From Paenarthrobacter sp. PH39-S1 (GTDB lineage: Bacteria > Actinomycetota > Actinomycetes > Actinomycetales > Micrococcaceae): a stretch of 64,000 bases of DNA. This document shows positions 18,756-29,661 of this stretch, piece after piece. How positions within the stretch are numbered: the first letter of the stretch is position 1; each line of letters opens with the position of its first letter. A program made the position numbers and the translations under genes. The stretch is taken from positions 213,633 through 277,632 of the forward strand of contig NZ_JASISR010000001.1 in NCBI RefSeq assembly GCF_030063245.1, in the 5' to 3' direction. The notes beneath the pieces were generated by a model. The model made no database searches. It was not told the DNA's origin and saw only the letters and a list, made by a program, of their open reading frames with translations.

Positions 18756-20089
18756 CTGATCCGCGGACCGAACCGGCCCCTGAGGACAGCCTCTCGGCGG
18801 CCCCGGCCGGCAGCCCTGGCGGGGCGGACCTGACCGGGGCCGCGGCCCCGATGAAACTGCCGCGGACAGGCCCAGGCAAGGACGAGCGCGGCAAGGACCT
18901 GATCCGCGAAATTATGACCGGCAGCGGACTTGTCTCGGTGCTCGCCGTCGTCGTCGCCCTGCTCATCGGCGCGGTCCTGATCGCGGTCACGGACGCACGC
19001 GTCGCCGCCGCAGCCGGGTACTTTTTCGCCCAGCCCGGCGACACCTTTGCCGCCATGTGGGCCGCCGTGTCGGAGGCCTACGGCTCGCTGTTCCGCGGCG
19101 CCACCTATGACCCGACCGCGCGGACCTGGCTGGGGCAGCTGGGAATCTTCGAAACGCTCACCTTCGCCACGCCGCTCATCCTGGCAGGGCTCTCGGTGAC
19201 CATTGCCTTCCGCGCCGGGCTGTTCAACATCGGCGCGCAGGGGCAGATCATCCTGGGCGCCATCTTTGCCGGCGCACTCGGTTTCGGCATGCAGCTCCCG
19301 CCGGGCATCCATCTGCTGGTCGTCATCGTCGGCGGGGCTGTCGGCGGCGCCATCTGGGGTGGTATCGCCGGTCTATTGAAGGCGCGCACCGGGGCGCATG
19401 AGGTGATCGTGACCATTATGCTCAACTACATTGCTGTCAATCTGGTGCTGTACCTGCTGAAGAATCAGCTCAAGGACCCGGCCAGCTCCAACCCGGTCAG
19501 CCCCCCGATGCCGGGCTCTGCGGTCTTCCCACTGCTGCTGGGGCCCAACTTCCGGCTGAATGCCGGATTCATTCTGGCGGTGCTCGCGGTGATTGCTATC
19601 GCCTGGCTGTTGAACCGCTCGACCCTGGGCTTCGAGTTCAGGGCCATCGGGGCGAACCCGAATGCCGCCCGGACAGCAGGGATGGTGGTCTCCCGCGGCT
19701 ACATTGTGGTCATGCTGATCTCCGGCGGGCTGTCCGGACTGGCCGGCGTGTCCCAGATCTCCGGCACGGAGCGGTCGCTGGACGCGGATGTGGCAGGCAA
19801 TATCGGTTTCGACGCCATCACCGTGGCCCTCTTGGGCCGGTCGACCCCTTGGGGCACCTTTTTTGCCGCGCTGCTCTTCGGCGCTTTCAAAGCCGGCGGT
19901 ACCTCCATGGCGGTCAACGCGGACGTTTCCATCGACATTGTGCTGGTGGTCCAGTCCCTGATCGTGCTGTTCATCGCAGCGCCGCCATTGATCCGCGCGA
20001 TCTTCCGGGTCAAGTCGCCGACCATCAACCCGCCGACCATCAAGCCGCCGACCATCTCCGCGCAGGCCACCCGAGGAGCTGCAGTATGA
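18752..20089 (+). CDS. ABC transporter permease (nucleoside import), first
   Basis: A 445-residue membrane protein of the BPD_transp_2 (branched-chain/YufP) type with about 8-9 hydrophobic helices after an unusually long ~50-residue hydrophilic N-terminus. FNIGAQGQIILGAIFAGALG and EVIVTIMLNYIAVNL are family motifs. The TTG start overlaps the ATPase stop by four bases and has AAAGGAGAG upstream. The C-terminus carries a threefold PT-I repeat (TINPPTIKPPTIS) encoded by a 15-base tandem repeat at about 20020-20058, which looks like recent expansion. Confidence 0.93.
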
Positions 20090-21369
20090 GCACAGCGACC
20101 AGCACAGTCCGGGACCAGCTTGCCGTCCGGAGCTGGAAAGTACCGATCGCTTTCGGGTTCATGGCGGCGTTCGCCGCCGTCGTCTTCGCGGTCTTCGGAC
20201 CCGATGGCCGGGCAACCTTCCGGCTCTCGCAGGACTCGGATGCCTGGCAGCTGCCGGACCTGGTGCTGCCCGCGAAGATTACCGGCATCATCGCCGCATT
20301 GGGCTGTGTGGTCCTGGCGGCGATGTCCTATCTGCAGACCAGGACGGTGGGCAGAACGTCGCGGGCGGTGACATCCTCCTTCACGGTGCTGTTCGTGGCC
20401 GGTTTCCTGATCTGGATCATCGGCGGCACTAAGACGCAGAACATCACGTTGGTGGGGCTGTCCACCGGGGCCATGCTCATTGTCACCCCGTTGGTGTTCG
20501 GCTCGCTCTCGGGAGTGCTGTGCGAACGTTCCGGTGTGGTCAACATCGCCATTGAGGGCCAGCTGCTCGCGGGGGCCTTTACCGCGGCGCTGGTCGGTTC
20601 CATCACCGGAAATGCCTTCGCCGGACTGCTCGCGGCTGCCGTCGCCGGGGTGCTGGTGGGGTTTATGCTGGCGGCGTTCAGCATCAAATACCTGGTCAAC
20701 CAGATCATCGTTGGGGTGGTGCTGAACGTGCTGGTGGCCGGCCTGACCGGATTCCTTTTCGAGAAGATCATGAAGATCAAGGTGGGCGGTGCCACCATCT
20801 ACAACCAGCCGCCGCACCTGCCCAACCTGCCGGTCCCGCTACTGAGCGAAATCCCGATCATCGGGCCGACGTTTTTCCGCCAGTCCATCCTGGGCTACCT
20901 GATGCTGGTACTCGTGGCGGGGATCTGGTTTGCGCTGTTCCACACTCGCTGGGGGCTGCGCATCCGTGCCGTGGGAGAGCACCCGCAGGCGGCGGACACC
21001 ATGGGCATCAATGTCAACCGCACCCGGTTTTTGAACGTGCTCGCCGGCGGAGCGGTGGCCGGCGTTGGCGGCGCGTACTTCACGCTGGTGGCTGTCAGCA
21101 GCTTCAGCAAGGACATGACCGGCGGCCTCGGGTTCATCGCCCTGGCGGCCTTGATCTTCGGGCGCTGGAATCCGATCGGCGCCTTTCTTGCGGCCATGCT
21201 GTTCGGCGTGGCCGGAAACCTGAAGAGCATCCTGCAGCTGGCGGTCACCCCGGTGGACGGGCAGTTCCTGGCGATGCTGCCGTACGCACTGACCATCTTG
21301 GCCGTGGCGGGGCTGGTGGGCAAGTCGCGCGCGCCGGCCGCCAGCGGCGTCCCCTATGTGAAGGGTTAG
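20086..21369 (+). CDS. ABC transporter permease (nucleoside import), second
   Basis: A 427-residue partner permease of the YufQ type. CERSGVVNIAIEGQLLAGAF is the characteristic motif near residue 145, followed by about eight more membrane segments; the end is GVPYVKG. ATG 20086 overlaps the previous stop (ATGA) and has CGAGGAG upstream; the frame is open further upstream only as a shadow of the first permease. With the BMP lipoprotein and fused ATPase it completes a nucleoside importer. Confidence 0.93.
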   Translation: MSTATSTVRDQLAVRSWKVPIAFGFMAAFAAVVFAVFGPDGRATFRLSQDSDAWQLPDLVLPAKITGIIAALGCVVLAAMSYLQTRTVGRTSRAVTSSFTVLFVAGFLIWIIGGTKTQNITLVGLSTGAMLIVTPLVFGSLSGVLCERSGVVNIAIEGQLLAGAFTAALVGSITGNAFAGLLAAAVAGVLVGFMLAAFSIKYLVNQIIVGVVLNVLVAGLTGFLFEKIMKIKVGGATIYNQPPHLPNLPVPLLSEIPIIGPTFFRQSILGYLMLVLVAGIWFALFHTRWGLRIRAVGEHPQAADTMGINVNRTRFLNVLAGGAVAGVGGAYFTLVAVSSFSKDMTGGLGFIALAALIFGRWNPIGAFLAAMLFGVAGNLKSILQLAVTPVDGQFLAMLPYALTILAVAGLVGKSRAPAASGVPYVKG

Positions 21370-21373
21370 GGAG

Positions 21374-21775
21374 ATGGCAGATCCCGTCGATTGGGCCGCG
21401 CTGGCCGGCGCAGCCAGGGAAGCGATGTTGCGCGCTTATGCGCCGTATTCGAAGTTTCCTGTCGGCGCAGCGGGGCTGACCGACGATGGCCGGATCATCA
21501 GCGGCTGCAATGTGGAGAATGCGAGCTATGGCCTCACACTCTGCGCCGAATGCACCCTGATCGGAAATCTCCAGCTGTCCGGCGGCGGACTGCTGGCAGC
21601 TTTCTATTGTGTGGACTCGCAGGGTGCTGTACTGATGCCGTGCGGTCGCTGCCGGCAGCTGCTGTATGAATTCCGCGCGCCCGGAATGCAGCTCATGACC
21701 ACCCGGGGCATCAAAACAATGGACGAAGTGCTGCCCGATGCGTTCGGGCCCCAACATCTGGAGGAAACCCCGTGA
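21374..21775 (+). CDS. cdd: cytidine deaminase
   Basis: A 133-residue zinc enzyme that turns cytidine and deoxycytidine into uridine forms. The catalytic motif is NVENASYGLTLCAE, with zinc Cys and proton-shuttle Glu, and the second zinc pair is in PCGRCRQ. It starts four bases after the permease stop with a GGGAG-type site and its stop overlaps the GTG of the phosphorylase gene. Context places it directly after uptake of nucleosides. Confidence 0.97.
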   Translation: MADPVDWAALAGAAREAMLRAYAPYSKFPVGAAGLTDDGRIISGCNVENASYGLTLCAECTLIGNLQLSGGGLLAAFYCVDSQGAVLMPCGRCRQLLYEFRAPGMQLMTTRGIKTMDEVLPDAFGPQHLEETP

Positions 21776-23076
21776 CCGAGACCTTCGACGCCGTCGACAT
21801 TATCCGTACCAAGCGGGACCGCGGCACGCTGACGCGCGGGCAAATCGACTGGACCATTGACGCTTACACGCGCGGCACCATAGCCGAGGAACAAATGGCC
21901 GCGCTGAACATGGCCATCTTGCTCAATGGCATGGGGCGGGAGGAAATCTCGGCGTGGACCGCGGCCATGATTGCCTCCGGAGAACGGCTCGACTTCTCCG
22001 GCCTGCGCGGTCCGGCCGGAGCACCCAAGGCCACCAGCGACAAGCACTCCACCGGGGGCGTAGGGGATAAGATCACGCTTCCGCTGGCGCCGCTGGTCGC
22101 GGTGTTCGGTGTGGCCGTCCCGCAGCTCTCCGGCCGGGGGCTCGGTCACACTGGGGGTACCCTGGACAAGCTGGAATCCATTCCGGGCTGGCGGGCCGAA
22201 CTCAGCAATGACGACATGATGCGCCAGCTCAGCGAGGTGGGGGCCGTGATCTGCGCCGCCGGTGCCGGGCTGGCACCGGCCGATAAGAAGCTCTACGCGC
22301 TCCGTGATGTCACCGGCACGGTGGAATCGATACCGCTGATCGCTTCCTCGATCATGAGCAAGAAAATTGCCGAAGGCACCGGCTCCCTGGTGCTGGATGT
22401 GAAGGTCGGTTCGGGGGCCTTTATGAAGACCGAGGGGATGGCCCGCGAGCTGGCCGAGACCATGGTGGCCCTGGGCCAGGACGCCGGGGTCAGTACCGTG
22501 GCGCTGCTGACAAATATGGACACGCCACTGGGGCTGACCGCCGGGAACGCGATCGAGGTTCAGGAGTCCCTCGAGGTGCTCGCCGGCGGCGGCCCGGAAG
22601 ACGTCGTCGAACTGACCGTCCGGCTGGCCGAAGAAATGCTGTCCGGCGCCGGCGTGCACGGCGCCGATCCCGCGGCGGCGCTCAAGGACGGCCGGGCAAT
22701 GGACGTCTGGAACAGGATGATTTCGGCCCAGGGCGGTGACCCGCAGGCACAGCTCCCGGCGGCCAGGGAATCGGACGTGATCTACGCTCCGGCGGACGGG
22801 GTCCTGCTGCGGCTGGACGCCTTGGCCGTCGGCGTCGCAGCCTGGCGCCTGGGTGCCGGGCGTGCGCGCAAAGAGGACGCTGTCCAAGCTGGAGCCGGCG
22901 TGCGGATGCACGCCAAACCCGGTGCACTGGTCCGGGCGGGGGAGCCACTCATGACGCTGCTGACGGACACTCCAGAGAAGTTCGCGCGGGCCCGGGAAGC
23001 GCTCGCGGAGGCGGTGCTGATCGCTCCGGAAGGCTCGCGGCCGGCGGCCAAGCTCATCCTTGGTCGCATCGGCTAG
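21772..23076 (+). CDS. deoA: thymidine phosphorylase / pyrimidine-nucleoside phosphorylase
   Basis: A 434-residue enzyme splitting pyrimidine (deoxy)nucleosides with phosphate into base and (deoxy)ribose-1-phosphate. SDKHSTGGVGDK is the phosphate-binding signature region, SGRGLGHTGGTLDKLESIPG is the glycosyltransferase-family hallmark, and KKIAEGTGSLVLDVKVGSGAF follows. The C-terminal domain holds the hammerhead region. GTG 21772 overlaps the cdd stop by four bases. Whether uridine is also used cannot be told. Confidence 0.96.
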   Translation: MTETFDAVDIIRTKRDRGTLTRGQIDWTIDAYTRGTIAEEQMAALNMAILLNGMGREEISAWTAAMIASGERLDFSGLRGPAGAPKATSDKHSTGGVGDKITLPLAPLVAVFGVAVPQLSGRGLGHTGGTLDKLESIPGWRAELSNDDMMRQLSEVGAVICAAGAGLAPADKKLYALRDVTGTVESIPLIASSIMSKKIAEGTGSLVLDVKVGSGAFMKTEGMARELAETMVALGQDAGVSTVALLTNMDTPLGLTAGNAIEVQESLEVLAGGGPEDVVELTVRLAEEMLSGAGVHGADPAAALKDGRAMDVWNRMISAQGGDPQAQLPAARESDVIYAPADGVLLRLDALAVGVAAWRLGAGRARKEDAVQAGAGVRMHAKPGALVRAGEPLMTLLTDTPEKFARAREALAEAVLIAPEGSRPAAKLILGRIG

Positions 23077-23204
23077 GAATGCGGCCGGAAGGCTCATCCC
23101 CAGGGTGGAGCAGGGGCGCGAAATGTAGGCCGAAGGATTGATGGCGCGGGTGCCCGTGGCGTGGGAAACTATAGTATCCCACCCCCGGAGAGGAATCGTC
23201 CCCA

Positions 23205-24035
23205 GTGGACCTGCTGAATGCCTTACCCCACCTCATGGGCGAGCTGAACCGTTTGATTGAGCATTCGGCAAACCAATGGTGGATTGTGCCGTTGGTGATG
23301 CTCTTTTGCCTGATCGATGGCTTCTTTCTGTTCCTCCCCAGCGAAACAGCCATTGTGGCCCTCGCCGCGATTTCCGCCAGGCTGGGGGAGCCGAACATCT
23401 GGCTGCTGCTGGCCGGCGGCGCCATCGGCGCCATCATGGGAGATAACATTGCTTATTTCCTGGGGCGCAAGCTCGGCGTCACCCGATTCCGCTGGATGCG
23501 CAGGCCGCGGACGGCGAAGGCGTTTGAGTGGGCGCGCAAGGAACTGGACAAGCGCGGAGCCATCCTGATTTTCACCGCTCGGTATATTCCGGTGGGCCGG
23601 ATTGCCGTCAACTTCACCGCCGGCGCAACGCGCTTCCCCTGGAAGAAGTTCTTCTGGCTGGACTTCGCCGCGGCCCTGACCTGGTCCGGATATTCGGTGG
23701 GCATCGGTAGCTTTGCCGGACGATGGGTGCATCACAACCCGCTGCTGGGCGTGGGCATCGCCATCGTGTTTGCCATCCTCATGGGTTTCATCGTTGATAA
23801 CGCGATGAAGTTCTTCCACCGATGGCTCGGCAAACGGGCGAAATCCAGCCCCGCAGCGGGTCAGTCAGCAGGAAGTCAGCCAGCCGCGGACCAACCCGAC
23901 CGGGCGGAGGCGGAACGGGCGACGACGGCGACCCGAGTGCCGCCGTCGGCCGATCCGCTGCCGGCCGGGACTCCCGCGGCGGACGGCGTGCGAACCGACA
24001 GCGCCAGGGATCAGGGCGTTAGAGTTGAACGGTGA
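23205..24035 (+). CDS. DedA-family membrane protein
   Basis: A 276-residue protein with about five hydrophobic segments. LFLPSETAIVALAA, the GDNIAYFLGRKLG loop and FTARYIPVGRIAVNFTAGA (conserved Arg in the re-entrant loop) define the DedA family, whose members act in undecaprenyl-phosphate or phospholipid flipping. The last ~70 residues are a hydrophilic Ala/Pro/Ser-rich tail not found in short homologues. GTG 23205 has GGAGAGGA upstream. The adenosine deaminase start overlaps its stop by four bases, though a functional link is not evident. Confidence 0.9.
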   Translation: MDLLNALPHLMGELNRLIEHSANQWWIVPLVMLFCLIDGFFLFLPSETAIVALAAISARLGEPNIWLLLAGGAIGAIMGDNIAYFLGRKLGVTRFRWMRRPRTAKAFEWARKELDKRGAILIFTARYIPVGRIAVNFTAGATRFPWKKFFWLDFAAALTWSGYSVGIGSFAGRWVHHNPLLGVGIAIVFAILMGFIVDNAMKFFHRWLGKRAKSSPAAGQSAGSQPAADQPDRAEAERATTATRVPPSADPLPAGTPAADGVRTDSARDQGVRVER

Positions 24036-25243
24036 CTGAATCCGCGCAAGACGCCATGACCGCATCCGAGAAGGCTTTGGACCTGCAGAGCCTGCCGAAG
24101 GTTTCCCTGCACGATCATTTGGACGGAGGTCTCCGCCCCGCCACCATCATCGAACTGGCAGCCGCGGCCGGGCATAAGCTGCCCTCCACGGACCCGGTGG
24201 CCTTGGCCGAGTGGTTCCGCGAGTCGGCTGATTCCGGTTCGCTGGTCCGCTACCTGGAAACCTTCGACCACACCATCGCAGTAATGCAGACACGGGACGG
24301 CCTGATCCGGGTTGCCCGGGAGTTCGTTGAAGATCTGGCGGACGACGGCGTCGTCTACGGCGAAGTGCGCTGGGCACCCGAGCAGCACCTGACGGCCGGC
24401 CTGACTCTGGATGAAACGGTTGAAGCCGTGCAGGAAGGTCTGGAAGCCGGGGTGGCCTCGGTGGAGGAATCAGGACGGCATATCCAGGTGGGGCAGCTGA
24501 TCACGGCCATGCGGCACGCGGACCGCGGCCAGGAAATCGCCGAGCTGGCCGTCCGCCACCGGAACTCCGGGGCCGTGGGCTTTGACATCGCCGGGGCGGA
24601 GGAGGGCTTCCTTCCCTCGCGCTTCAAGGACGCCTTTACCTACCTGGCCGAGCACAATTTTCCGGCGACCGTGCATGCCGGTGAAGCAGCCGGACTGGAG
24701 AGCATCCAGGACGCGCTGGTGCACGGCCGTGCCCAGCGGCTGGGGCATGGCGTACGCATCGCCGAGGACATCGAGGTGGAGTACGTCGCGGCGGAGGACG
24801 CCGAGGAAGCCGGCGCGGACTCCCGCACGGCCGGCGGGGATTTCGACGGTGCCGATGACGGTGCCGATGATGAGGACACGGTTGGCGTCGTGACCATGGG
24901 GGAGCTTGCCGCCTGGGTGCGGGACCGCGGTATTGCGCTGGAAATCTGCCCGTCCTCGAACCTGCAGACGGGGGCCATCGCCGGATTCGGCGGCAGCATC
25001 GCGGACCATCCACTGGACCTGCTGTACCAGACCGGCTTCCGGGTGACCATCAACACGGACAACCGGCTGATGAGCGGGGTCACGCTTACCGATGAGTTCG
25101 AGCTGCTGGTGGACATCTTCGACTATGACCTGGATGATCTGCTGGCCCTGTCCTTGAACGCGGCGGAGGCGGCCTTCCTGCCGTTGGAGGACCGTGAGGC
25201 GCTGGCCGATCACCTCATTGAGGCCTATACCGGCGGACGCTGA
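24032..25243 (+). CDS. add: adenosine deaminase
   Basis: A 403-residue zinc enzyme converting adenosine to inosine. Zinc ligands are H27 and H29 in SLHDHLDGG; HAGEA, RLGHGVRIAED, ALEICPSSN and INTDNRLMS complete the active site. Between the RLGHG motif and MGELAAWVRDR there is an acidic insert of ~35 residues (near AEDAEEAGADSRTAGGD and DGADDGADDED) which lengthens the protein compared with ~340-residue homologues. Start GTG overlaps the DedA stop. It continues the nucleoside salvage theme of the upstream operon. Confidence 0.95.
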   Translation: MTESAQDAMTASEKALDLQSLPKVSLHDHLDGGLRPATIIELAAAAGHKLPSTDPVALAEWFRESADSGSLVRYLETFDHTIAVMQTRDGLIRVAREFVEDLADDGVVYGEVRWAPEQHLTAGLTLDETVEAVQEGLEAGVASVEESGRHIQVGQLITAMRHADRGQEIAELAVRHRNSGAVGFDIAGAEEGFLPSRFKDAFTYLAEHNFPATVHAGEAAGLESIQDALVHGRAQRLGHGVRIAEDIEVEYVAAEDAEEAGADSRTAGGDFDGADDGADDEDTVGVVTMGELAAWVRDRGIALEICPSSNLQTGAIAGFGGSIADHPLDLLYQTGFRVTINTDNRLMSGVTLTDEFELLVDIFDYDLDDLLALSLNAAEAAFLPLEDREALADHLIEAYTGGR

Positions 25244-25244
25244 C

Positions 25245-26012
25245 ATGCCTCCCCCAGCCGACCCGGCAACGGCGCTGCTGCGCCTAATTGAGGTCATTGA
25301 TCAGCTGCGGACGCACTGCCCCTGGATGCGGGCGCTGACGCATGAATCGCTGGTGCAGTACCTCATTGAGGAGTCATACGAGCTCGTCGAGGCAATCGAG
25401 ACCGGATCCGGCGACGAGATCAAGGGCGAAGTCGGCGACATCCTGCTGCAGGTGGTGCTGCACGCCCGGCTGGCGCAGGAAGTAGGTGGCTTTGATATTG
25501 CGGACGTCGCGCAGGCCCTGGCAGATAAATTGATCCGCCGTAGTCCGCACGTCTTCCAGTCGGACGGATCGCTGCAGGACACCTTCCCCACGGACATCGC
25601 CACGATCGAAACCACCTGGCATCGGATCAAGGCCGGGGAGAATCAGGCTGGGGAATCCAAGGCAGGCGAATCCAAGCCGGGCGAAGCCAAGCCGGGGGAA
25701 TTCACGGCTGGGGAGAAATCAGTCAGCGCCGGCACAGAGTCCCCGTTTCACGGCATCCCCAGAGCCTTGCCAGCGCTGGCCTTGGCGCAGAAATCGCTGG
25801 ACCGCGCCGCCCGCGCGCGCTCCGCGGCTGGCGCGGGGTTGCTTGACCCTGCCGGTGCCGGCCTCGCCGCTTCCGGCCCGCGGACGGAGGACGAACTTGG
25901 GGACGTGCTGTTCGCCGTCGTCCGCTCCGCGCGTGCGGCCGGGCTGGACGCCGAGCGTGCCCTGCGCTCGGCCGTCCGCCGCTTCCAGACCTCCGAAATC
26001 AGCCCCGGCTAA
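25245..26012 (+). CDS. mazG: MazG-family nucleotide pyrophosphohydrolase
   Basis: A 255-residue protein with the MazG fold, hydrolysing NTPs to NMP and PPi. THESLVQYLIEESYELVEAIE and GEVGDILLQVVLHA supply the EExxE and ExxD metal ligands; a second degenerate MazG helix EDELGDVLFAVVRSARA lies near the end. The usual CPWD motif reads CPWM. Between the two halves there is a linker of five-residue repeats (pattern xGEx-K) encoded by a ~15-base tandem repeat. ATG 25245 lies one base after the stop of the adenosine deaminase gene, so the two are co-transcribed. Confidence 0.9.
   Translation: MPPPADPATALLRLIEVIDQLRTHCPWMRALTHESLVQYLIEESYELVEAIETGSGDEIKGEVGDILLQVVLHARLAQEVGGFDIADVAQALADKLIRRSPHVFQSDGSLQDTFPTDIATIETTWHRIKAGENQAGESKAGESKPGEAKPGEFTAGEKSVSAGTESPFHGIPRALPALALAQKSLDRAARARSAAGAGLLDPAGAGLAASGPRTEDELGDVLFAVVRSARAAGLDAERALRSAVRRFQTSEISPG
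25635..25712. repeat. 15-base tandem repeat inside mazG
   Basis: About five imperfect copies of a unit like GGGGAATCCAAGGCA, in frame, encoding AGESK/PGEAK-type pentapeptides. It marks a flexible linker that can vary in length without a frameshift. Confidence 0.75.
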
Positions 26013-26015
26013 GCG

Positions 26016-26067
26016 ACTGCCCGGCAGCTGTGATGGACCCGCTTTCGGGCCGCGGCTGCCGGGCAGT
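26016..26067 (+). terminator. hairpin after mazG
   Basis: Perfect 13-base arms ACTGCCCGGCAGC (26016-26028) and GCTGCCGGGCAGT (26055-26067), followed by TGTTTGTG. It lies four bases after the mazG stop and before the convergent PadR gene. Confidence 0.8.
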
Positions 26068-26180
26068 TGTTTGTGCTGTTCATTCGGACTGTGCAGGAGA
26101 TCCGGGGCTCGGGGACGGCTGATCGGGAGCTGGTGCTCGGGAGGCTGCCTTGTCCTGTGGACAAGTGGCCTGAGGGCAGG

Positions 26181-26987
26181 TCAGTCAGAGAGCAGCTTGT
26201 AGATGGTACGGCGCGCTACGTCGAGGGCTGCCGTGGCGCTCCGCTGCTGCTCCTCGGTGCCGTCGGCGCCGATCTGCCGTACCGCCCCCATGAGTTTGCC
26301 GCTACTCAGACGCAGTTCCTGGCCGACGCCCGCTTCCTCGCTGACCTCTTGCCAGACCGCGGCCATTTCCTCGTGATGACCGGCCACATAGTCCCTGCCT
26401 TGCCCCGTGAGCTCAAACTCGGTCCGGCGCCCTTCGCCGACCGGGCTGATGAGCTCCTCGGCCTGCAGCGCCGCGAGGGCCGGATAGATGGATCCGGGGC
26501 TGGGACGCCAAGCGCCATCCGTGTGGACGACGATGGCCTTGATGAGGCCATAACCGTTGTAGCTAGCCTGGCTGAGTAGGGACAGGATGGCACTGCGGAC
26601 ATTGCCCTTGCGGGCCCGGCCGCCCGGCCCGAATCCCCGGCCGAATCCGGGGAGCCCCGGACCGCCGAAGCCCGGGAACCCCGGGGCGCCGAAACCCGGG
26701 AGCCCCGGACCTCCGAAACCGGGACCCCCGCGGCCACCACCGCGGTGGCCCCGGGCACCCGGATCCCGGTCGCCTGGACCCCAGCCGCCCGGACCCCAGC
26801 CGCGTCCGGACTCTCCCGAGGGGTCGCTGCACGATTCTGACGCCGGATCCGGCGGGGAACCGTGGGCGTTCGACGGGCCGTGGTCGTGCTGGCCACATCC
26901 GTGTGGTGGGCCGCCGAAGGATTGCCGTTCCTCGCCTTCCCGGCCGGCCGGATTTCTGTCGTTGGGGAAAGCTTCATTGCTGTTCAT
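26181..26987 (-). CDS. PadR-family transcriptional regulator with Gly/Pro-rich N-terminus
   Basis: A 268-residue protein. The last ~175 residues are a PadR winged helix: RSAILSLLSQASYNGYGLIKA, then WRPSPGSIYPALAALQAEEL, then VGEGRRTEFELTGQGRDYV, with a C-terminal helical dimerisation part. The first ~95 residues are low-complexity and His/Gly/Pro-rich, ending in collagen-like repeats such as GPGLPGFGAPGFPGFGGPG. ATG 26987 is chosen as the first likely start; no strong Shine-Dalgarno is seen. PadR proteins repress small adjacent operons in response to ligands; the target here is unknown. It is convergent with mazG. Confidence 0.88.
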   Translation of the reverse strand: MNSNEAFPNDRNPAGREGEERQSFGGPPHGCGQHDHGPSNAHGSPPDPASESCSDPSGESGRGWGPGGWGPGDRDPGARGHRGGGRGGPGFGGPGLPGFGAPGFPGFGGPGLPGFGRGFGPGGRARKGNVRSAILSLLSQASYNGYGLIKAIVVHTDGAWRPSPGSIYPALAALQAEELISPVGEGRRTEFELTGQGRDYVAGHHEEMAAVWQEVSEEAGVGQELRLSSGKLMGAVRQIGADGTEEQQRSATAALDVARRTIYKLLSD

Positions 26988-28707
<1,720 letters not shown>

Positions 28708-28716
28708 GGCCCCGCG

Positions 28717-28749
28717 ACTGGCTAAGGTTAACTCCAAGCCTTAGCCGGT
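28717..28749 (+). terminator. first hairpin after enolase
   Basis: Arms GGCTAAGG (28720-28727) and CCTTAGCC (28739-28746), extendable by three more pairs including one G-U. It is ten bases after the stop. Confidence 0.65.
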
Positions 28750-28751
28750 CC

Positions 28752-28782
28752 CGCCGCGGCCTTCACTCGTGAAGCCGCGGCG
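28752..28782 (+). terminator. second hairpin after enolase
   Basis: GCCGCGGC-TTCAC pairs with GTGAA-GCCGCGGC with a single bulged C and a two-base loop. Two stems in tandem suggest strong termination or mRNA 3' protection of the abundant enolase transcript. Confidence 0.65.
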
Positions 28783-28848
28783 CCCCGGCCGCCGGGCGTG
28801 AACTGGCCGGGAGCCCGGCCGCAGCTACTGCCGAACTTCAGGAGAATC

Positions 28849-29562
28849 ATGACCACCCGTCGTCCCAAAGTCCCCCGCGCACAGGCACCCGCCGGTGCGC
28901 GCGGCGGGAGCGCCGGAGACGGACGCCCGGGCGAGCTGCCCAACGGCACGCCCCGGGCCGCTTCGTCGGACAGTTCACCGGCGTCCGGTTCATCAGCAGG
29001 CGGCGCATCGGTGATCGGCTCGTCGGGGGCGGCCAGCCCGACACCTTCGGGCAAGAAGTCGTGGGGCAGGAAGCCGTGGGGACGCAACCGCGGACCGGGC
29101 AGATCGTCGGACAGTAAACCCGCAGTCGCAAAGCCGGCCGGCTCCGCAGCCGGCGCGGCGCCGAGGCCGGTTCCGGCCCGTGCCTTCTCCGGGCGCCTGC
29201 TGGCCCTCGCCGTCGTCCTGCTGACCATCACCGTACTGCTCGCGCCCTCCGTACACACGTATCTGCAGCAGCGGGCGCAGATTACCGCGTTGAGCCAGGA
29301 CATCGCAGCCAAAACGCAGCAGCAGTCGGACCTGAAAAGCGAGCTGTCCCGCTGGAGCGACCCGGCGTACAACAAGCAGCAGGCCCGGGACCGGGTTAAC
29401 ATGGTGATGCCAGGAGAAACCGGCTACTGGGTGTACGGAGCCGATGGAATAAGCGCGCAGCCGGAGAAGAGCATGGATTCGAAGTCCCAGGCTGCTCCGA
29501 ACGGAAACCTGCCGTGGGTCGACGGGCTCTGGGAATCGATCAAGCGGTCCGCCATCGGCTAG
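28849..29562 (+). CDS. septum formation initiator (DivIC/FtsB-like) protein
   Basis: A 237-residue bitopic membrane protein with a ~110-residue Ser/Ala/Pro/Gly-rich basic cytoplasmic N-terminus, one transmembrane helix near residues 120-140 (LLALAVVLLTITVLLAPSV) and a coiled coil (QRAQITALSQDIAAKTQQQ). WSDPAYNKQQARDRVNMVMPGE is the family motif. FtsB/DivIC bridges divisome proteins at the septum. AGGAGA lies just before ATG 28849. Position directly after eno is conserved in actinobacteria. Confidence 0.9.
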   Translation: MTTRRPKVPRAQAPAGARGGSAGDGRPGELPNGTPRAASSDSSPASGSSAGGASVIGSSGAASPTPSGKKSWGRKPWGRNRGPGRSSDSKPAVAKPAGSAAGAAPRPVPARAFSGRLLALAVVLLTITVLLAPSVHTYLQQRAQITALSQDIAAKTQQQSDLKSELSRWSDPAYNKQQARDRVNMVMPGETGYWVYGADGISAQPEKSMDSKSQAAPNGNLPWVDGLWESIKRSAIG

Positions 29563-29661
29563 CATTCCGTACCCCTGACACTGGTGGACCGATCAGCACC
29601 GCCACTGCCACAGCCCCGCGGCCACGGACCACCACGGCCCAATTTTCCAGGAAGGACGTCG

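Noticed and set aside
19849..20085. Upstream extension of the second permease frame
   Set aside because: It is a shadow of the first permease; the ATG at 20086 with CGAGGAG fits the ATGA overlap.
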